A stretch of 64,000 bases of DNA from Ferruginibacter sp. (GTDB lineage Bacteria > Bacteroidota > Bacteroidia > Chitinophagales > Chitinophagaceae): NCBI GenBank assembly GCA_013141435.1, contig JABFQZ010000012.1:1-64000 (forward strand), given 5' to 3'. Positions 9,201 to 17,478 of the stretch are shown here, piece by piece; position 1 is the first letter of the stretch; each line of letters starts with the position of its first letter. Below the pieces are notes generated by a model that worked only from the letters and a program-made list of their open reading frames with translations, was not told the origin of the DNA and made no database searches. A program made the translations under genes and the position numbers.

Positions 9201-10637
9201 GGGTTTAAACATTTTTCCTTCTATACCTTGCAATGTAAAAATGGGCAGGTACACTACTAAAATAATTATTTGCCCAAATACAGCACTGTTCATCATTTTA
9301 CTTGCCGAAAATTTCACTTCACTATCCATTTGTGGTTGCGATAATGTATTTATGCCCACAAATTTTTTACTATGAGTAAGCTGGTGCATTACCGCTTCTA
9401 CTATTATTACAGCACCATCTACTATTAATCCAAAATCTAATGCACCAAGGCTCATTAAATTTCCGCTTACTCCAAAAAGATTCATCATTATAATTGCAAA
9501 TAACATGGCTAACGGAATTACCGATGCTACCAACAAACCTGCTCTAAAATTTCCTAAAAATAATACCAATACGAAAACTACAATTAATGCGCCTTCCATC
9601 AAATTTTTTTCTACAGTCCCAATGGCATTGTTTACCATTTTTGTTCTGTCTAAAAATGGCTCTATAATCACACCATCGGGCATAGTTTTTTGTATCTGTA
9701 TAATTCTATCTTTTACATTTTTTATTACATCGCTGCTGTTTGCACCTTTTAGCATCATTACAACTGCACCAGCTACTTCGCCTTTATCGTTATAAGTCAT
9801 GGCGCCATATCTGGTAGCAAATCCTATTTTTATATCAGCTACATCTCTTATAAATAGTGGTGCTCCAGAGCTTGTATTTTTTATAGCAATATTTTTTATA
9901 TCGTCTATATTTTCAACCAAACCTTCGCTACGAATGTATAAAACTGTTGCACCTTTTTCGATATAAGCACCACCTGTGTTTTCATTATTATTTTCTAATG
10001 CCATAAATACATCGGTAATAGTAATGTTGTAGGAAAGCAATTTATTAGGATCTATTTCTATAGAATATTGTTTTAGTTTACCACCAAAACTACTTACTTC
10101 TGCTACTCCTTTTACACCCAACAATTGTCGGCGTACAATCCAATCTTGTATAGTGCGCAAATCGGTTTCGTTAAATTTATTTTCGTAGCCTTCTTTGGCT
10201 CTTACTACATATTGGTAAATTTCGCCCAAGCCCGTACTTACAGGGCCCAGCTCTGGTACACCTATACCTTGCGGAATAAGTGTTTGTACTTTTTGCAATC
10301 GCTCTGCTACTTGTTGCCTAGCCCAGTAGACATCGGTAGCATCGTCAAACACAATGGTAACAAGCGATAAACCAAATCTTGAAAAACTACGTATTTCTTT
10401 TAAGCCAAAAATATTGTTGTTAGCTTGCTCTATTGGAAATGTAACCAAACGTTCTATATCTGTAGCGCCAAATGATGGTGCAATTGTAATAACTTGTACT
10501 TGATTATTGGTAATATCTGGTACTGCATCTATAGGTAATTTGGTGGCTTGGTAAGCCCCATAACCTATAAGTGCAATAATAAATAGCCCAACAATGAGTT
10601 TGTTTTTTATAGCAAACCCAATTATTGCGTTAAGCAT
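6288..10637 (-). CDS. CzcA-type heavy-metal RND efflux pump fused to a TolC/CzcC-like outer-membrane factor
   Basis: 1449 residues. Residues 1-1038 are a complete HME-RND pump with 12 membrane segments and two periplasmic loops. In TM4 the motif DFGLIVDGAVIIVE carries the Asp-Asp-Glu triad with the spacing of CzcA (D402/D408/E415). This points to divalent cations (Zn, Co, Cd or Ni), not the Cu(I)/Ag(I) of CusA. From Met1039 the frame continues into MKKNKKTIVVALFMLCMS, which looks like a signal peptide ending SITIAQ, and then a roughly 390-residue outer-membrane factor with two coiled-coil repeats. Fused pump-channel genes of this length are known in Bacteroidota. It is first of a pair with the adaptor gene 7 bases downstream. 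Confidence 0.93.
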   Translation of the reverse strand: MLNAIIGFAIKNKLIVGLFIIALIGYGAYQATKLPIDAVPDITNNQVQVITIAPSFGATDIERLVTFPIEQANNNIFGLKEIRSFSRFGLSLVTIVFDDATDVYWARQQVAERLQKVQTLIPQGIGVPELGPVSTGLGEIYQYVVRAKEGYENKFNETDLRTIQDWIVRRQLLGVKGVAEVSSFGGKLKQYSIEIDPNKLLSYNITITDVFMALENNNENTGGAYIEKGATVLYIRSEGLVENIDDIKNIAIKNTSSGAPLFIRDVADIKIGFATRYGAMTYNDKGEVAGAVVMMLKGANSSDVIKNVKDRIIQIQKTMPDGVIIEPFLDRTKMVNNAIGTVEKNLMEGALIVVFVLVLFLGNFRAGLLVASVIPLAMLFAIIMMNLFGVSGNLMSLGALDFGLIVDGAVIIVEAVMHQLTHSKKFVGINTLSQPQMDSEVKFSASKMMNSAVFGQIIILVVYLPIFTLQGIEGKMFKPMAQTVAFALMGAFILSLTYIPMMSALFLSKKIKHKPNFSDKIMARLERSYQSVLSKVVGFPKTVLFSVIAMFVFAVIILSTLGGEFIPALEEGDFAVDTRVLTGSNLNTTIVNTQKAAHILKTQFAEVEKVVTKIGSGEVPTDPMPMEASDMMVILKPKEEWTSAKTFDELSEKMGKALEAVPGVTAGFQYPVQMRFNELMTGARQDVVCKIFGEDLDSLAAYANKLGAIINTVDGAKNLYVEAVSGMPQIIINYNRNTIAQYGLNIVEINKIVNTALAGQSTGTIFEGEKRFDVVVKLKGELKTDVKDVQNLLIPTPQGTQIPLSQLADVQIKDGPNQIQREDAKRRIVVGFNVRGRDVQSIVTELQTKVENQLKFNTGYYVTYGGAFENLNAAKQRLLVAVPVSLLLIFLLLYFAFGSVKQGLLIYSAIPLSAIGGILFLALRGMPFSISAGIGFIALFGVAVLNGIVLIAEFNRLKEEGLTDLKRIVLMGTKVRLRPVLMTAFVASLGFFPMAISNGAGAEVQRPLATVVIGGLLIATFLTLFVLPVLYMTFEKQKMKKNKKTIVVALFMLCMSVNSITIAQTPITLKAAIDTALKNNLQLKNVQLKSQYQQMLIGTSKVIANTNIIVDAGQVNSIYADTKFGITQNVSLPKVHKAQKELLQQEWKSSLLSENVNVVELKKHVSQLFYELIFIEQKRKLLQNTDSLFSAFYKKASLRLAQGESNILEKISAETQLGNINTQLLQLEQDAKILQLQFQLLLNTTTLFTATTENSKLEIAEQLDSNKFLQHPILKVIQQQQQIANANILIEKNKLLPEILVGYNNGSIRGTGADNKLYTGTKRFHALQIGVGIPIFTKAQKAKINVAKFNKQIAISNYTIGLKNMEAEYSIALTNYNKYLQTVKYFETVALKNADIITKTASLQLNNGNINYLEWTQLIWQAIDVKTTYLDVLKNLNETTIQLNYFTNK

Positions 10638-10730
10638 AATTGTATTATTTTAAGTATAATGAAGATTTTTTAATGATAAATTACTTTGCAAACAAAAAAA
10701 GTTATTATGCAAAATAAAATTTTGTATATA

Positions 10731-11117
10731 CTAACACACTTTGGGAGGTTTCCAAATATTAGAATGGTGAGATGTAAGGAAAAATTGTATTTCTGAAATA
10801 CAATTACTTTTTTTTACAAAAATTATTTCTTTTTCAATGTAGAAAGATAAAGGTTGTTGTAAATATGCAACCGAAATAGCAGAAACACAATCGCCTGATT
10901 CTTTAAATGGAAGTTTCATATCCTTATCATAATCACTGTCTTTAGGACTTCCATGCAAATAATGAATAACAAAAAAACGTAAAACAGTTATAGATGGATT
11001 TTCAGCCTTATGTTCCTTAAAATGACGAAAAGCTTCAGGTAGTTTCTTCAACTGGCTTATTTCAGTTGTAGAAAACATGTACAAAAAAAGAAATAATATG
11101 GATGTAGCTTTTTTCAA
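10731..11117 (-). CDS. Small secreted protein of metal-efflux operons, function unknown
   Basis: 128 residues with an N-terminal signal sequence (MKKATSILFLFLYMFS) and no other membrane segment. It ends in WKPPKVC; similar short proteins with a terminal Pro-Pro-x-x-Cys stand before czc/cus operons in other Bacteroidota (from memory). It lies 93 bases upstream of the pump on the same strand and is probably the first gene of the operon. His, Cys and acidic residues are scattered (HFKEHK, SDYDKDMK), so periplasmic metal sensing or buffering is possible but unproven. Confidence 0.7.
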   Translation of the reverse strand: MKKATSILFLFLYMFSTTEISQLKKLPEAFRHFKEHKAENPSITVLRFFVIHYLHGSPKDSDYDKDMKLPFKESGDCVSAISVAYLQQPLSFYIEKEIIFVKKSNCISEIQFFLTSHHSNIWKPPKVC

Positions 11118-11315
11118 TTATTACAAATGTAAGAAATATTGGTACTAAATTAATTTTGTGTAAAATTAAATATTGCTAGGTAAGTTTTACAATGCAATTG
11201 TATATTACATTAGATGAATAAAGAGAACATAAAAAGTAGTTTTTGATTATACCTATTGATTTTACTTTTTAAAAATAAATAGCTTAATTTGCTAATTACA
11301 AAATTAATTTTACTT

Positions 11316-13208
11316 ATGAGCAACTCTTTATTTAGACGAAAAGATATATCGAAAATTTTGGCCGAAGGAGCAGACGATACACATGGTAGTGGTGGTTTAA
11401 AAAGAGTACTTACTGTAAGAGATTTAACTTTTTTTGGAATAGCTGCCATACTTGGAGCAGGTAGTTTTAGTAGCTTAGGTTTTGCAGTTTTTAATGGTGG
11501 CCCTGGTGTTGTTATACTTTTTATAATTACGGCTATTGCTTGTGCATTTACTGCATTTTGTTATAGCGAATTTGCCAGCCGCATACCTGTAGCAGGGAGT
11601 GCTTATACGTATGCCTACGCTAGTTTTGGAGAGTTGTTTGCTTGGGTTATTGGTTGGGCATTAATAATGGAATACTCTATTGGTAATATTTATGTAGCTT
11701 ATAGCTGGAGCGATTATTTTACATCTTTTTTAGAAAAAGTTGGCTTTCATATTCCTGCATATTTATGCACCAGTTATATGGAGGCAAAGCATGCAATGGA
11801 GGGTGGCTCTACCAATAATGAAATATTAGCTGCATGGAACAATTCGCCAACCATAGGTTCATTAAGAATTGTTTTAGATTTGCCGGCAATAATTATTAAT
11901 ATACTAATTACATATTTGGTGTATAGAGGTGTAAAAGAGAGTAAAAATTTTAGCAATGCAATGGTAGTATTAAAACTGGCTGTGGTTTTTTTAATTATTG
12001 CTGTAGGTGGGTATTATGTGTTGCACAATGGTCTTACAACAAATTGGTTGCCCGAAAATGGCAACCATATAAAATCGTTTATGCCAAATGGCTTTAGTGG
12101 TGTAATGGCTGCTGTAGCAAGCGTATTCTTTGCTTACATTGGGTTTGATGCGGTAAGTGTACTAGCCGAAGAAAGTAAAAACCCTCAAAGAGATTTGCCA
12201 AAGAGCATGATATACTCTTTAGTAATATGTACCGTAATTTACATTTTACTTACGCTAGTTTTATCAGGTGCTGTAAATTATAAAAATTTTGATGGAGTAG
12301 GAGATCCACTTGCATTTATTTTTGAACCTCAAAATTTAGATGTTGGTTGGATGCAATTTTTGGTTTCAATAGTGGCTGTGGTAGCCATGACAAGTGTATT
12401 GCTTGTTTTTCAGATGGGGCAGCCACGAATTTGGATGAGTATGAGCCGTGATGGTTTATTACCTCCTGCTTTTCAAAAATTGCACAGCAAATTTAAAACT
12501 CCTTCGTTTGCCACCATTGTTACTGGGCTTGTAGTAGGCGTACCTATTTTATTTACCGATAAAACTTTTGTATTAGATTTTACCAGTATAGCTACTTTAT
12601 TTGCATTTGTATTGGTTTGTGGCGGTGTATTATTAATTCCTCGAAAGGTAAAAGAAACTGGTAAATTTAACTTGCCTTATGTAAACGGAAAATACATTTT
12701 TCCTGCAATTGTATTTGGTTCAATATTACTAATTTCAATTTTTTTTAAAGATTATTTTCCCGATAAATTAAATTTTACAAAAGAAAATAGTATTGATAAT
12801 GTAGCAAAAAGTATTTCTGTTAGCAATAAAGATACGGTTAGTGTTATTCAAAATATAGAACAAAGTATAAAAGGAAATATTGCACTTACTACTTTGCAAG
12901 ATTCGTTGGCAACAAAATTTAATAACACAGATAAATTAAATTATACCAAAAAATATATAGAATCTGAAAACACTACACAAAGTAGAACAACAAAAATATC
13001 ACTCATTTTATTTTTTATATTAATGCTAATGCTGGCTGTTTTTACATTTATTAAAAATTATTCGCTAATACCATTACTTGGTGTAGCAAGTTGCTTATAT
13101 TTACTAACAGGTATGACACTAGCAAATTGGCTATGGTTTGGTGCATGGCTTGGTATTGGCTTGGTAGTGTATTTTTTGTATGGATATAAAAAGAGTAAAT
13201 TGGCTTAA
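11316..13208 (+). CDS. APC-superfamily amino-acid permease
   Basis: About 630 residues with at least 12 hydrophobic segments. The APC hallmark GAGSFSSLGFA after TM1 and FAYIGFDAVSVLAEESKNPQRDLPK in the middle match cationic-amino-acid/LAT-like permeases (PF13520), which take up amino acids with protons or by exchange. ATG 11316 is preferred over the frame's earlier TTG at 11289 because it gives MSNSLFRRKD and lies just after a promoter-like TAATTTTA. Unusually, about 85 polar residues (roughly 490-575) separate the late membrane helices. It is monocistronic. Confidence 0.88.
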   Translation: MSNSLFRRKDISKILAEGADDTHGSGGLKRVLTVRDLTFFGIAAILGAGSFSSLGFAVFNGGPGVVILFIITAIACAFTAFCYSEFASRIPVAGSAYTYAYASFGELFAWVIGWALIMEYSIGNIYVAYSWSDYFTSFLEKVGFHIPAYLCTSYMEAKHAMEGGSTNNEILAAWNNSPTIGSLRIVLDLPAIIINILITYLVYRGVKESKNFSNAMVVLKLAVVFLIIAVGGYYVLHNGLTTNWLPENGNHIKSFMPNGFSGVMAAVASVFFAYIGFDAVSVLAEESKNPQRDLPKSMIYSLVICTVIYILLTLVLSGAVNYKNFDGVGDPLAFIFEPQNLDVGWMQFLVSIVAVVAMTSVLLVFQMGQPRIWMSMSRDGLLPPAFQKLHSKFKTPSFATIVTGLVVGVPILFTDKTFVLDFTSIATLFAFVLVCGGVLLIPRKVKETGKFNLPYVNGKYIFPAIVFGSILLISIFFKDYFPDKLNFTKENSIDNVAKSISVSNKDTVSVIQNIEQSIKGNIALTTLQDSLATKFNNTDKLNYTKKYIESENTTQSRTTKISLILFFILMLMLAVFTFIKNYSLIPLLGVASCLYLLTGMTLANWLWFGAWLGIGLVVYFLYGYKKSKLA

Positions 13209-13257
13209 AAAACAATTATTTAGTTTGTAATAAATTTTGCCATATCAAAAACAATTT

Positions 13258-13265
13258 TATCTTTG
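13258..13265 (+). promoter_or_regulatory. -7 box (TATCTTTG) for the PUR-domain gene
   Basis: An exact TAnnTTTG match, 42 bases before the GTG start at 13308. It implies a leader of roughly 36-38 bases. Confidence 0.5.
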
Positions 13266-13307
13266 TACCAACAATAATTAATCATATTTAAAAAACAAAA
13301 TTTTACA

Positions 13308-13769
13308 GTGGCGTACGAAAACAACGAAAATAACGAGCAAGGCGAAAGAAGACAAGAAAGTGTTTACAGCAAAAGAATAAAAGCTGGAAAACGAAGAACT
13401 TACTTTTTTGATATTAGAGAAACTAGAAGTAGTGACTATTATTTGACAATAACTGAAAGTAGAAAAAAGATGGATGCTGAGGGTTATGATAGGCATAAAA
13501 TATTTGTGTATAAAGAAGATTTTAATAAATTTGCTAACGGCTTAATTGATGCAATAGAGTATGTAAAAACAGACTTGATGCCCGATTTTGATTTTGATGC
13601 TTTTAATCATGATACTCCATACGAAGGAGATGGTTCAAATGCCCATACAGCAACGATTGTAGAAAATAAAACTGAGGAAACAGTAGCAGCTACTCCGGTT
13701 GTAGAACCTACAGTAACCGATGCACCAGTTGCCGATAATGGCAGTACAATTGAAGTAGATAAATGGTAG
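13308..13769 (+). CDS. PUR-domain (DUF3276) nucleic-acid-binding protein
   Basis: 153 residues. Residues 15-90 form one PUR repeat (VYSKRIKAGKRRTYFFDIRE and YYLTITESRKK), the bacterial PurA-like fold that binds single-stranded DNA or RNA. The last 60 residues are acidic and low in complexity (DFDFDAF, then a Val/Thr/Glu-rich tail). The family is widespread in Bacteroidota and its cellular role is unknown. GTG is the start; upstream there is no ATG in frame. A strong terminator follows within 25 bases, so it is a single-gene unit. Confidence 0.88.
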   Translation: MAYENNENNEQGERRQESVYSKRIKAGKRRTYFFDIRETRSSDYYLTITESRKKMDAEGYDRHKIFVYKEDFNKFANGLIDAIEYVKTDLMPDFDFDAFNHDTPYEGDGSNAHTATIVENKTEETVAATPVVEPTVTDAPVADNGSTIEVDKW

Positions 13770-13790
13770 AATATTATTGTATTATAACTC

Positions 13791-13820
13791 AAAAGCCTAC
13801 GATTTTTTCGTAGGCTTTTT
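13791..13820 (+). terminator. Rho-independent terminator after the PUR-domain gene
   Basis: AAAAGCCTACGA pairs with TCGTAGGCTTTT around a short T loop, and a T run follows. It lies 22 bases after the stop codon. The A run on the other side would let it work in both directions. Confidence 0.9.
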
Positions 13821-14033
13821 ATTTACTGCTTAGCAACTTTTACAATTTAAGTAAACCTATTTTAGAAATGTTTTGGCACTTTTTAAAATAGAAATGTTTT
13901 TATTATCACATTTTTATATATCTTTTTTAATTTGATATTGTGATAAAAAAAGCGAAATATTTAATGTTTTAGTTTTTTTTTAAAATTTAAAACAACATTA
14001 CAATTAATAAATTTAAGAATTGTATTAGTTTTA

Positions 14034-14579
14034 TTATAAAGTATAACCTACCCTTATTCCAAAAACTCCACCCTCGCCATTGCTTGTACTTGGCACCAAT
14101 ACACCACCTACTAATACATTATTATCTTGCCCAATATAGCCAGTATATTTTACCAATACATCAAATTTATCGTTTATTTTATAACCAATGCCTGGCACAA
14201 AATTAAATTTAGTGCTTTTATTGCCCGATGCTGTAAATATAGATACCCCAAGTTGTGCAGAACCATACAAGCTAGGAATGAAATAATATTTAGCTCCAGC
14301 TAAAATAGGAATTGATCCAATAGAATTATTGGTAACGAGTGTATTTATTTTTTTACCAATAAATACCATATATCCGGTTTGTAATGTAGCTGTAAGCTTT
14401 TCATCTATAGCATAATCTACATGCACTGAAGGCCCTAAGCCAGCAGAATAACCAGTTCTTAAATTTCCAGTAACAACGCCAAACTCACCACCAATACCAA
14501 ATTTTAATTTGTTGTCTTTTTGTGCATAAGTAGTTATTGCAGCCAAAGCAATAAAACTGCTCAATAATATTTTTTTCAT
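14034..14579 (-). CDS. Small outer-membrane beta-barrel protein
   Basis: 181 residues from ATG 14579, which gives a clean signal peptide MKKILLSSFIALAAITTYAQ; the frame also has a Met five codons earlier. The rest alternates short amphipathic strands with Gly/Asn turns and ends in RVGYTL, a terminal aromatic-x-hydrophobic strand typical of porin-like 8-strand barrels (OmpA/OmpW-like families). No ligand can be named. Neighbours are unrelated. Confidence 0.75.
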   Translation of the reverse strand: MKKILLSSFIALAAITTYAQKDNKLKFGIGGEFGVVTGNLRTGYSAGLGPSVHVDYAIDEKLTATLQTGYMVFIGKKINTLVTNNSIGSIPILAGAKYYFIPSLYGSAQLGVSIFTASGNKSTKFNFVPGIGYKINDKFDVLVKYTGYIGQDNNVLVGGVLVPSTSNGEGGVFGIRVGYTL

Positions 14580-14655
14580 AGTTTTTTTTTGCAAAAATAG
14601 TGTAAGATTTTTTTTAACTAACCAATTAAATCATAAAAATATATTAAATATTTTT

Positions 14656-15594
14656 TCAAATATTTTGTAACATATCTGTTACCATTTCTTCTAATTTGTA
14701 TTCTTCTTTCCAGCCCCAATCTTTTCTTGCTACAGTATCGTCGATACTTTGCGGCCAACTATTGGCAATACTTTGCCTACTATCTGGGTTGTATATTATA
14801 TTAAAACTGGGTACATGTTTTTTTATTTCTTCAAAAATTTCTTTTGGCGAAAAGCTCATGCCACTTAAATTATACGAAGTGCGAATTTTTATGCTGCTTG
14901 CATCTGCTTCCATAAGTTCTATTGTAGCTCGTATGGCATCGGGCATATACATCATGGGCAAGTAAGTACCTTCCTTTAAAAAACATTGGTACTGCTCTTT
15001 ATCTTTTGCTGCATGAAAAATTTCGATAGCATAATCTGTAGTGCCGCCGCCAGGCTGGCTTTTGTAGCTTATTAAACCTGGGTACCTTAGGCTTCGTACA
15101 TCCACTCCGTATCTATTAAAATAATAATTGCACCAAAACTCTCCAGCATATTTGCTAATGCCATAAACTGTTGTAGGCTCTATTATTGTTTGCTGTGGGC
15201 AATTTAGTTTTGGACTTGTAGGTCCAAATACAGCAATACTACTAGGCCAATATACTTTGTGCAAATTTTCTTCTTTTGCAATGTCTAAAACATTTAAAAG
15301 ACTAGCCATATTTAAGCTCCAAGCTAGATTAGGATTTTTTTCGCCAGTGGCAGATAAAATTGCAGCCAACAAATATATTTGGGTAATACCTTGGCGTATT
15401 ACTTGCACATGTAGCATTTCCTTGTTCATTACATCGAGGCTTACATAAGGTCCAGTTCCTTCTAGTAAAGGGTTTTGTTCTCTCAAATCGCTGGCTATTA
15501 CATTTGCATTGCCATATATTTTTCGCAAAGCCATAGTTAATTCTACGCCAATTTGCCCACTTGCCCCAATTACTAATATTTTTTCTTTTGCCAT
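14656..15594 (-). CDS. SDR-type L-threonine 3-dehydrogenase (NAD-dependent epimerase-like)
   Basis: 312 residues of an extended short-chain dehydrogenase. Residues 5-15 hold the NAD motif GASGQIG; the active site shows SSIAVFG and YGISK (YxxxK). PGGGTTDYAIEIFHAA and MMYMPDAIRATIELM are characteristic of the UDP-galactose-epimerase-like threonine dehydrogenases. They oxidise L-threonine to 2-amino-3-ketobutyrate, normally cleaved by Kbl to glycine and acetyl-CoA; kbl is not in the window. The gene is divergent from kdsA. Confidence 0.87.
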   Translation of the reverse strand: MAKEKILVIGASGQIGVELTMALRKIYGNANVIASDLREQNPLLEGTGPYVSLDVMNKEMLHVQVIRQGITQIYLLAAILSATGEKNPNLAWSLNMASLLNVLDIAKEENLHKVYWPSSIAVFGPTSPKLNCPQQTIIEPTTVYGISKYAGEFWCNYYFNRYGVDVRSLRYPGLISYKSQPGGGTTDYAIEIFHAAKDKEQYQCFLKEGTYLPMMYMPDAIRATIELMEADASSIKIRTSYNLSGMSFSPKEIFEEIKKHVPSFNIIYNPDSRQSIANSWPQSIDDTVARKDWGWKEEYKLEEMVTDMLQNI

Positions 15595-15673
15595 ACTTAC
15601 TTCTTTTAATAGTGCAAATTAAAATTATTTTTTTTGCAAAATAGCAATTTTATGTAAAGTCTATTTTCTACCT

Positions 15674-15681
15674 TAATTTTG
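15674..15681 (+). promoter_or_regulatory. -7 box (TAATTTTG) for kdsA
   Basis: An exact TAnnTTTG match ending 4 bases before the kdsA ATG at 15686, the same spacing as at rlmB and prfB. It predicts a leaderless or nearly leaderless transcript. Confidence 0.6.
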
Positions 15682-15685
15682 TAAA

Positions 15686-16495
15686 ATGAATACACTTTTT
15701 AATACTCAAAAATATAATAAAAATAATTTCTTCTTAATAGCTGGTCCTTGCATTACCGAAAGCGAAGAAATAGTGATGGAAATAGCTCAAAAAGTATCGA
15801 CTATTTGTAAACGATTAGAAATACCCTATATTTTTAAAGCATCGTACCGCAAAGCAAATCGTACAAGTGCCAATAGTTTTACAGGTATTGGAGATGAAGC
15901 ATCTTTAAAAATAATACAAAAAGTAGGCAAAATATTTAATATACCTACCACCACCGATATACATGCACACGAAGAAGCAGCTATGGCTGCCGAATATGTA
16001 GATATATTGCAGATACCTGCATTTCTTTGCAGGCAAACAGATTTGTTAATAGCTGCTGCAAAAACTGGTAAAATTGTAAATGTAAAAAAAGGGCAATTTC
16101 TTAGCGGTCCATCAATGAAATTTGCTGCTGATAAAATTATACAGGCTGGTAATAATAAAGTATGGCTTACAGATAGAGGCAATACATTTGGTTATCAAGA
16201 TCTAATTGTAGATTATAGAAATATAACTTGGATGAAAGAAATTGGTGTACCAGTAATAATGGATTGCACTCACTCTTTGCAACAGCCAAACCAAACTAGT
16301 GGCATTACTGGTGGCAACCCAACACTTATAGAAACTATTGCAAAAGCTGCAATTGCTACTGGTGTCGATGGTATTTTTATAGAAACTCATCCAAACCCTG
16401 CCCAAGCAAAAAGCGATGGAGCCAATATGTTACAGTTAGATTTATTAGAACCACTATTAGAAAAATTAATACGAGTTAGGCAAGCAATAATATGA
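15686..16495 (+). CDS. kdsA: 3-deoxy-8-phosphooctulonate synthase (KdsA)
   Basis: 269 residues, a full-length class I DAHP/KDO8P synthase barrel. Visible are IAGPCITES near the start, FKASYRKANRTS for phosphoenolpyruvate and arabinose-5-phosphate binding, and MDCTHSLQQPNQTSG near residue 195. It condenses PEP with arabinose-5-phosphate to Kdo-8-phosphate for LPS core synthesis in the cytoplasm. No other Kdo genes lie beside it. The Asn in YRKANR argues for the metal-independent KdsA class. Confidence 0.95.
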   Translation: MNTLFNTQKYNKNNFFLIAGPCITESEEIVMEIAQKVSTICKRLEIPYIFKASYRKANRTSANSFTGIGDEASLKIIQKVGKIFNIPTTTDIHAHEEAAMAAEYVDILQIPAFLCRQTDLLIAAAKTGKIVNVKKGQFLSGPSMKFAADKIIQAGNNKVWLTDRGNTFGYQDLIVDYRNITWMKEIGVPVIMDCTHSLQQPNQTSGITGGNPTLIETIAKAAIATGVDGIFIETHPNPAQAKSDGANMLQLDLLEPLLEKLIRVRQAII

Positions 16496-16678
16496 TTAGA
16501 GCCATGTTTAAAAAACTAAGTTTGGAAACAACAAAGCTCACAATGAGGAGTAATTCTTTGAGTTCTTTGTGTGAATTTACTTTGAGCACTTTGCTGTAAA
16601 ATTTGCTTTGTTTTTTTTAAAGTTTCCTTTTATGTTCTTGAATTTACGTTTGTATTATTTGGGTTTAACTACTCATTT

Positions 16679-17425
16679 TTAGCTATTCATAATTGCTCCA
16701 CCATTTATATCTATTGCTTGCCCAGTTATAGATGTTTGAAACAATAAGTATTGCACCAAATTAGCAATTTCTTGTGGTTCACTCATTTTTTTTAGTGGTA
16801 CACTTTGCATTGCTATATCGTAAAAAACTTCTTTTGAAATACCAATACCATCGGCAATGCTTTGCAAGCCTAGTTGTGCCATATCAGTATTTACCCAACC
16901 TGGGCAAATAGCATTTACTAATATATTTTGAGGTGCATATTCAACAGCCATACTACGCATTAAACCTAGCAAACCAGCTTTAGATGCACAATATGCAGAA
17001 TAATTGGCAACACCCAACCGAGCAAGTACCGATGAGGTAATGATTATTTGCTTGAAGTTATTTTTGCTTTTTTTTAATGCCGGCAAAAAATATTGAATAG
17101 TATTGTAAGTGCCAGTTAAATTGGTATTTATTATTTGTTGCCAACGATCGTTTTCTCCAAAATTATTTTCGCCACCAATACCAGCGTTAGCAATAATTCC
17201 ATCTAATATTAATGTTGTATTATTGGTTATTAAATTTTGCATCATATCATCATTGGTAATATCGGCTATAAAAATTTGATGATCACCTTTTTTTAATGAA
17301 GCAAGAGTATCTTTTAAATGGCTTTTGTTTCTGCCAAGCAAGAAGCATGTGTGATTTTGTAATGATAATAAATTGGCAATTGCTTTTCCAATACCACTGC
17401 CAGCGCCTGTAATTAGGTAATTCAT
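16679..17425 (-). CDS. Short-chain dehydrogenase/reductase (FabG-like)
   Basis: 248 residues of a classical SDR: nucleotide motif TGAGSGIGKAI at the N-terminus, NAGIGG near residue 85, catalytic Ser in IITSSV and YSAYCASK. The pattern fits 3-oxoacyl-ACP reductase-like or sugar/alcohol dehydrogenases; the substrate cannot be told from sequence. It lies downstream of the TPR gene but a terminator separates them. The 183 bases to kdsA contain only short CTTTG-rich repeats. Confidence 0.82.
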   Translation of the reverse strand: MNYLITGAGSGIGKAIANLLSLQNHTCFLLGRNKSHLKDTLASLKKGDHQIFIADITNDDMMQNLITNNTTLILDGIIANAGIGGENNFGENDRWQQIINTNLTGTYNTIQYFLPALKKSKNNFKQIIITSSVLARLGVANYSAYCASKAGLLGLMRSMAVEYAPQNILVNAICPGWVNTDMAQLGLQSIADGIGISKEVFYDIAMQSVPLKKMSEPQEIANLVQYLLFQTSITGQAIDINGGAIMNS

Positions 17426-17442
17426 TTTTTAATGTTTTAGAT

Positions 17443-17477
17443 AAAAAAAGCTGTTTTAAAAAAAACAGCTTTTTTTT
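17443..17477 (-). terminator. Terminator after the TPR protein gene
   Basis: AAGCTGTTTT and AAAACAGCTT form the stem and A and T runs flank it on both sides. It starts 2 bases beyond the TPR gene stop on the minus strand, upstream of the SDR start. Confidence 0.82.
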
Positions 17478-17478
17478 A

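Noticed and set aside
7474-9795. Several plus-strand frames of 80-150 codons opposite the RND pump
   Set aside because: They mirror the codon pattern of the real minus-strand gene and have no family likeness.
13903-13946. TTATCACA/TGTGATAA inverted pair as an operator
   Set aside because: The 8-base arms are 28 bases apart in very AT-rich DNA and lie between convergent or terminal ends without a clear promoter.
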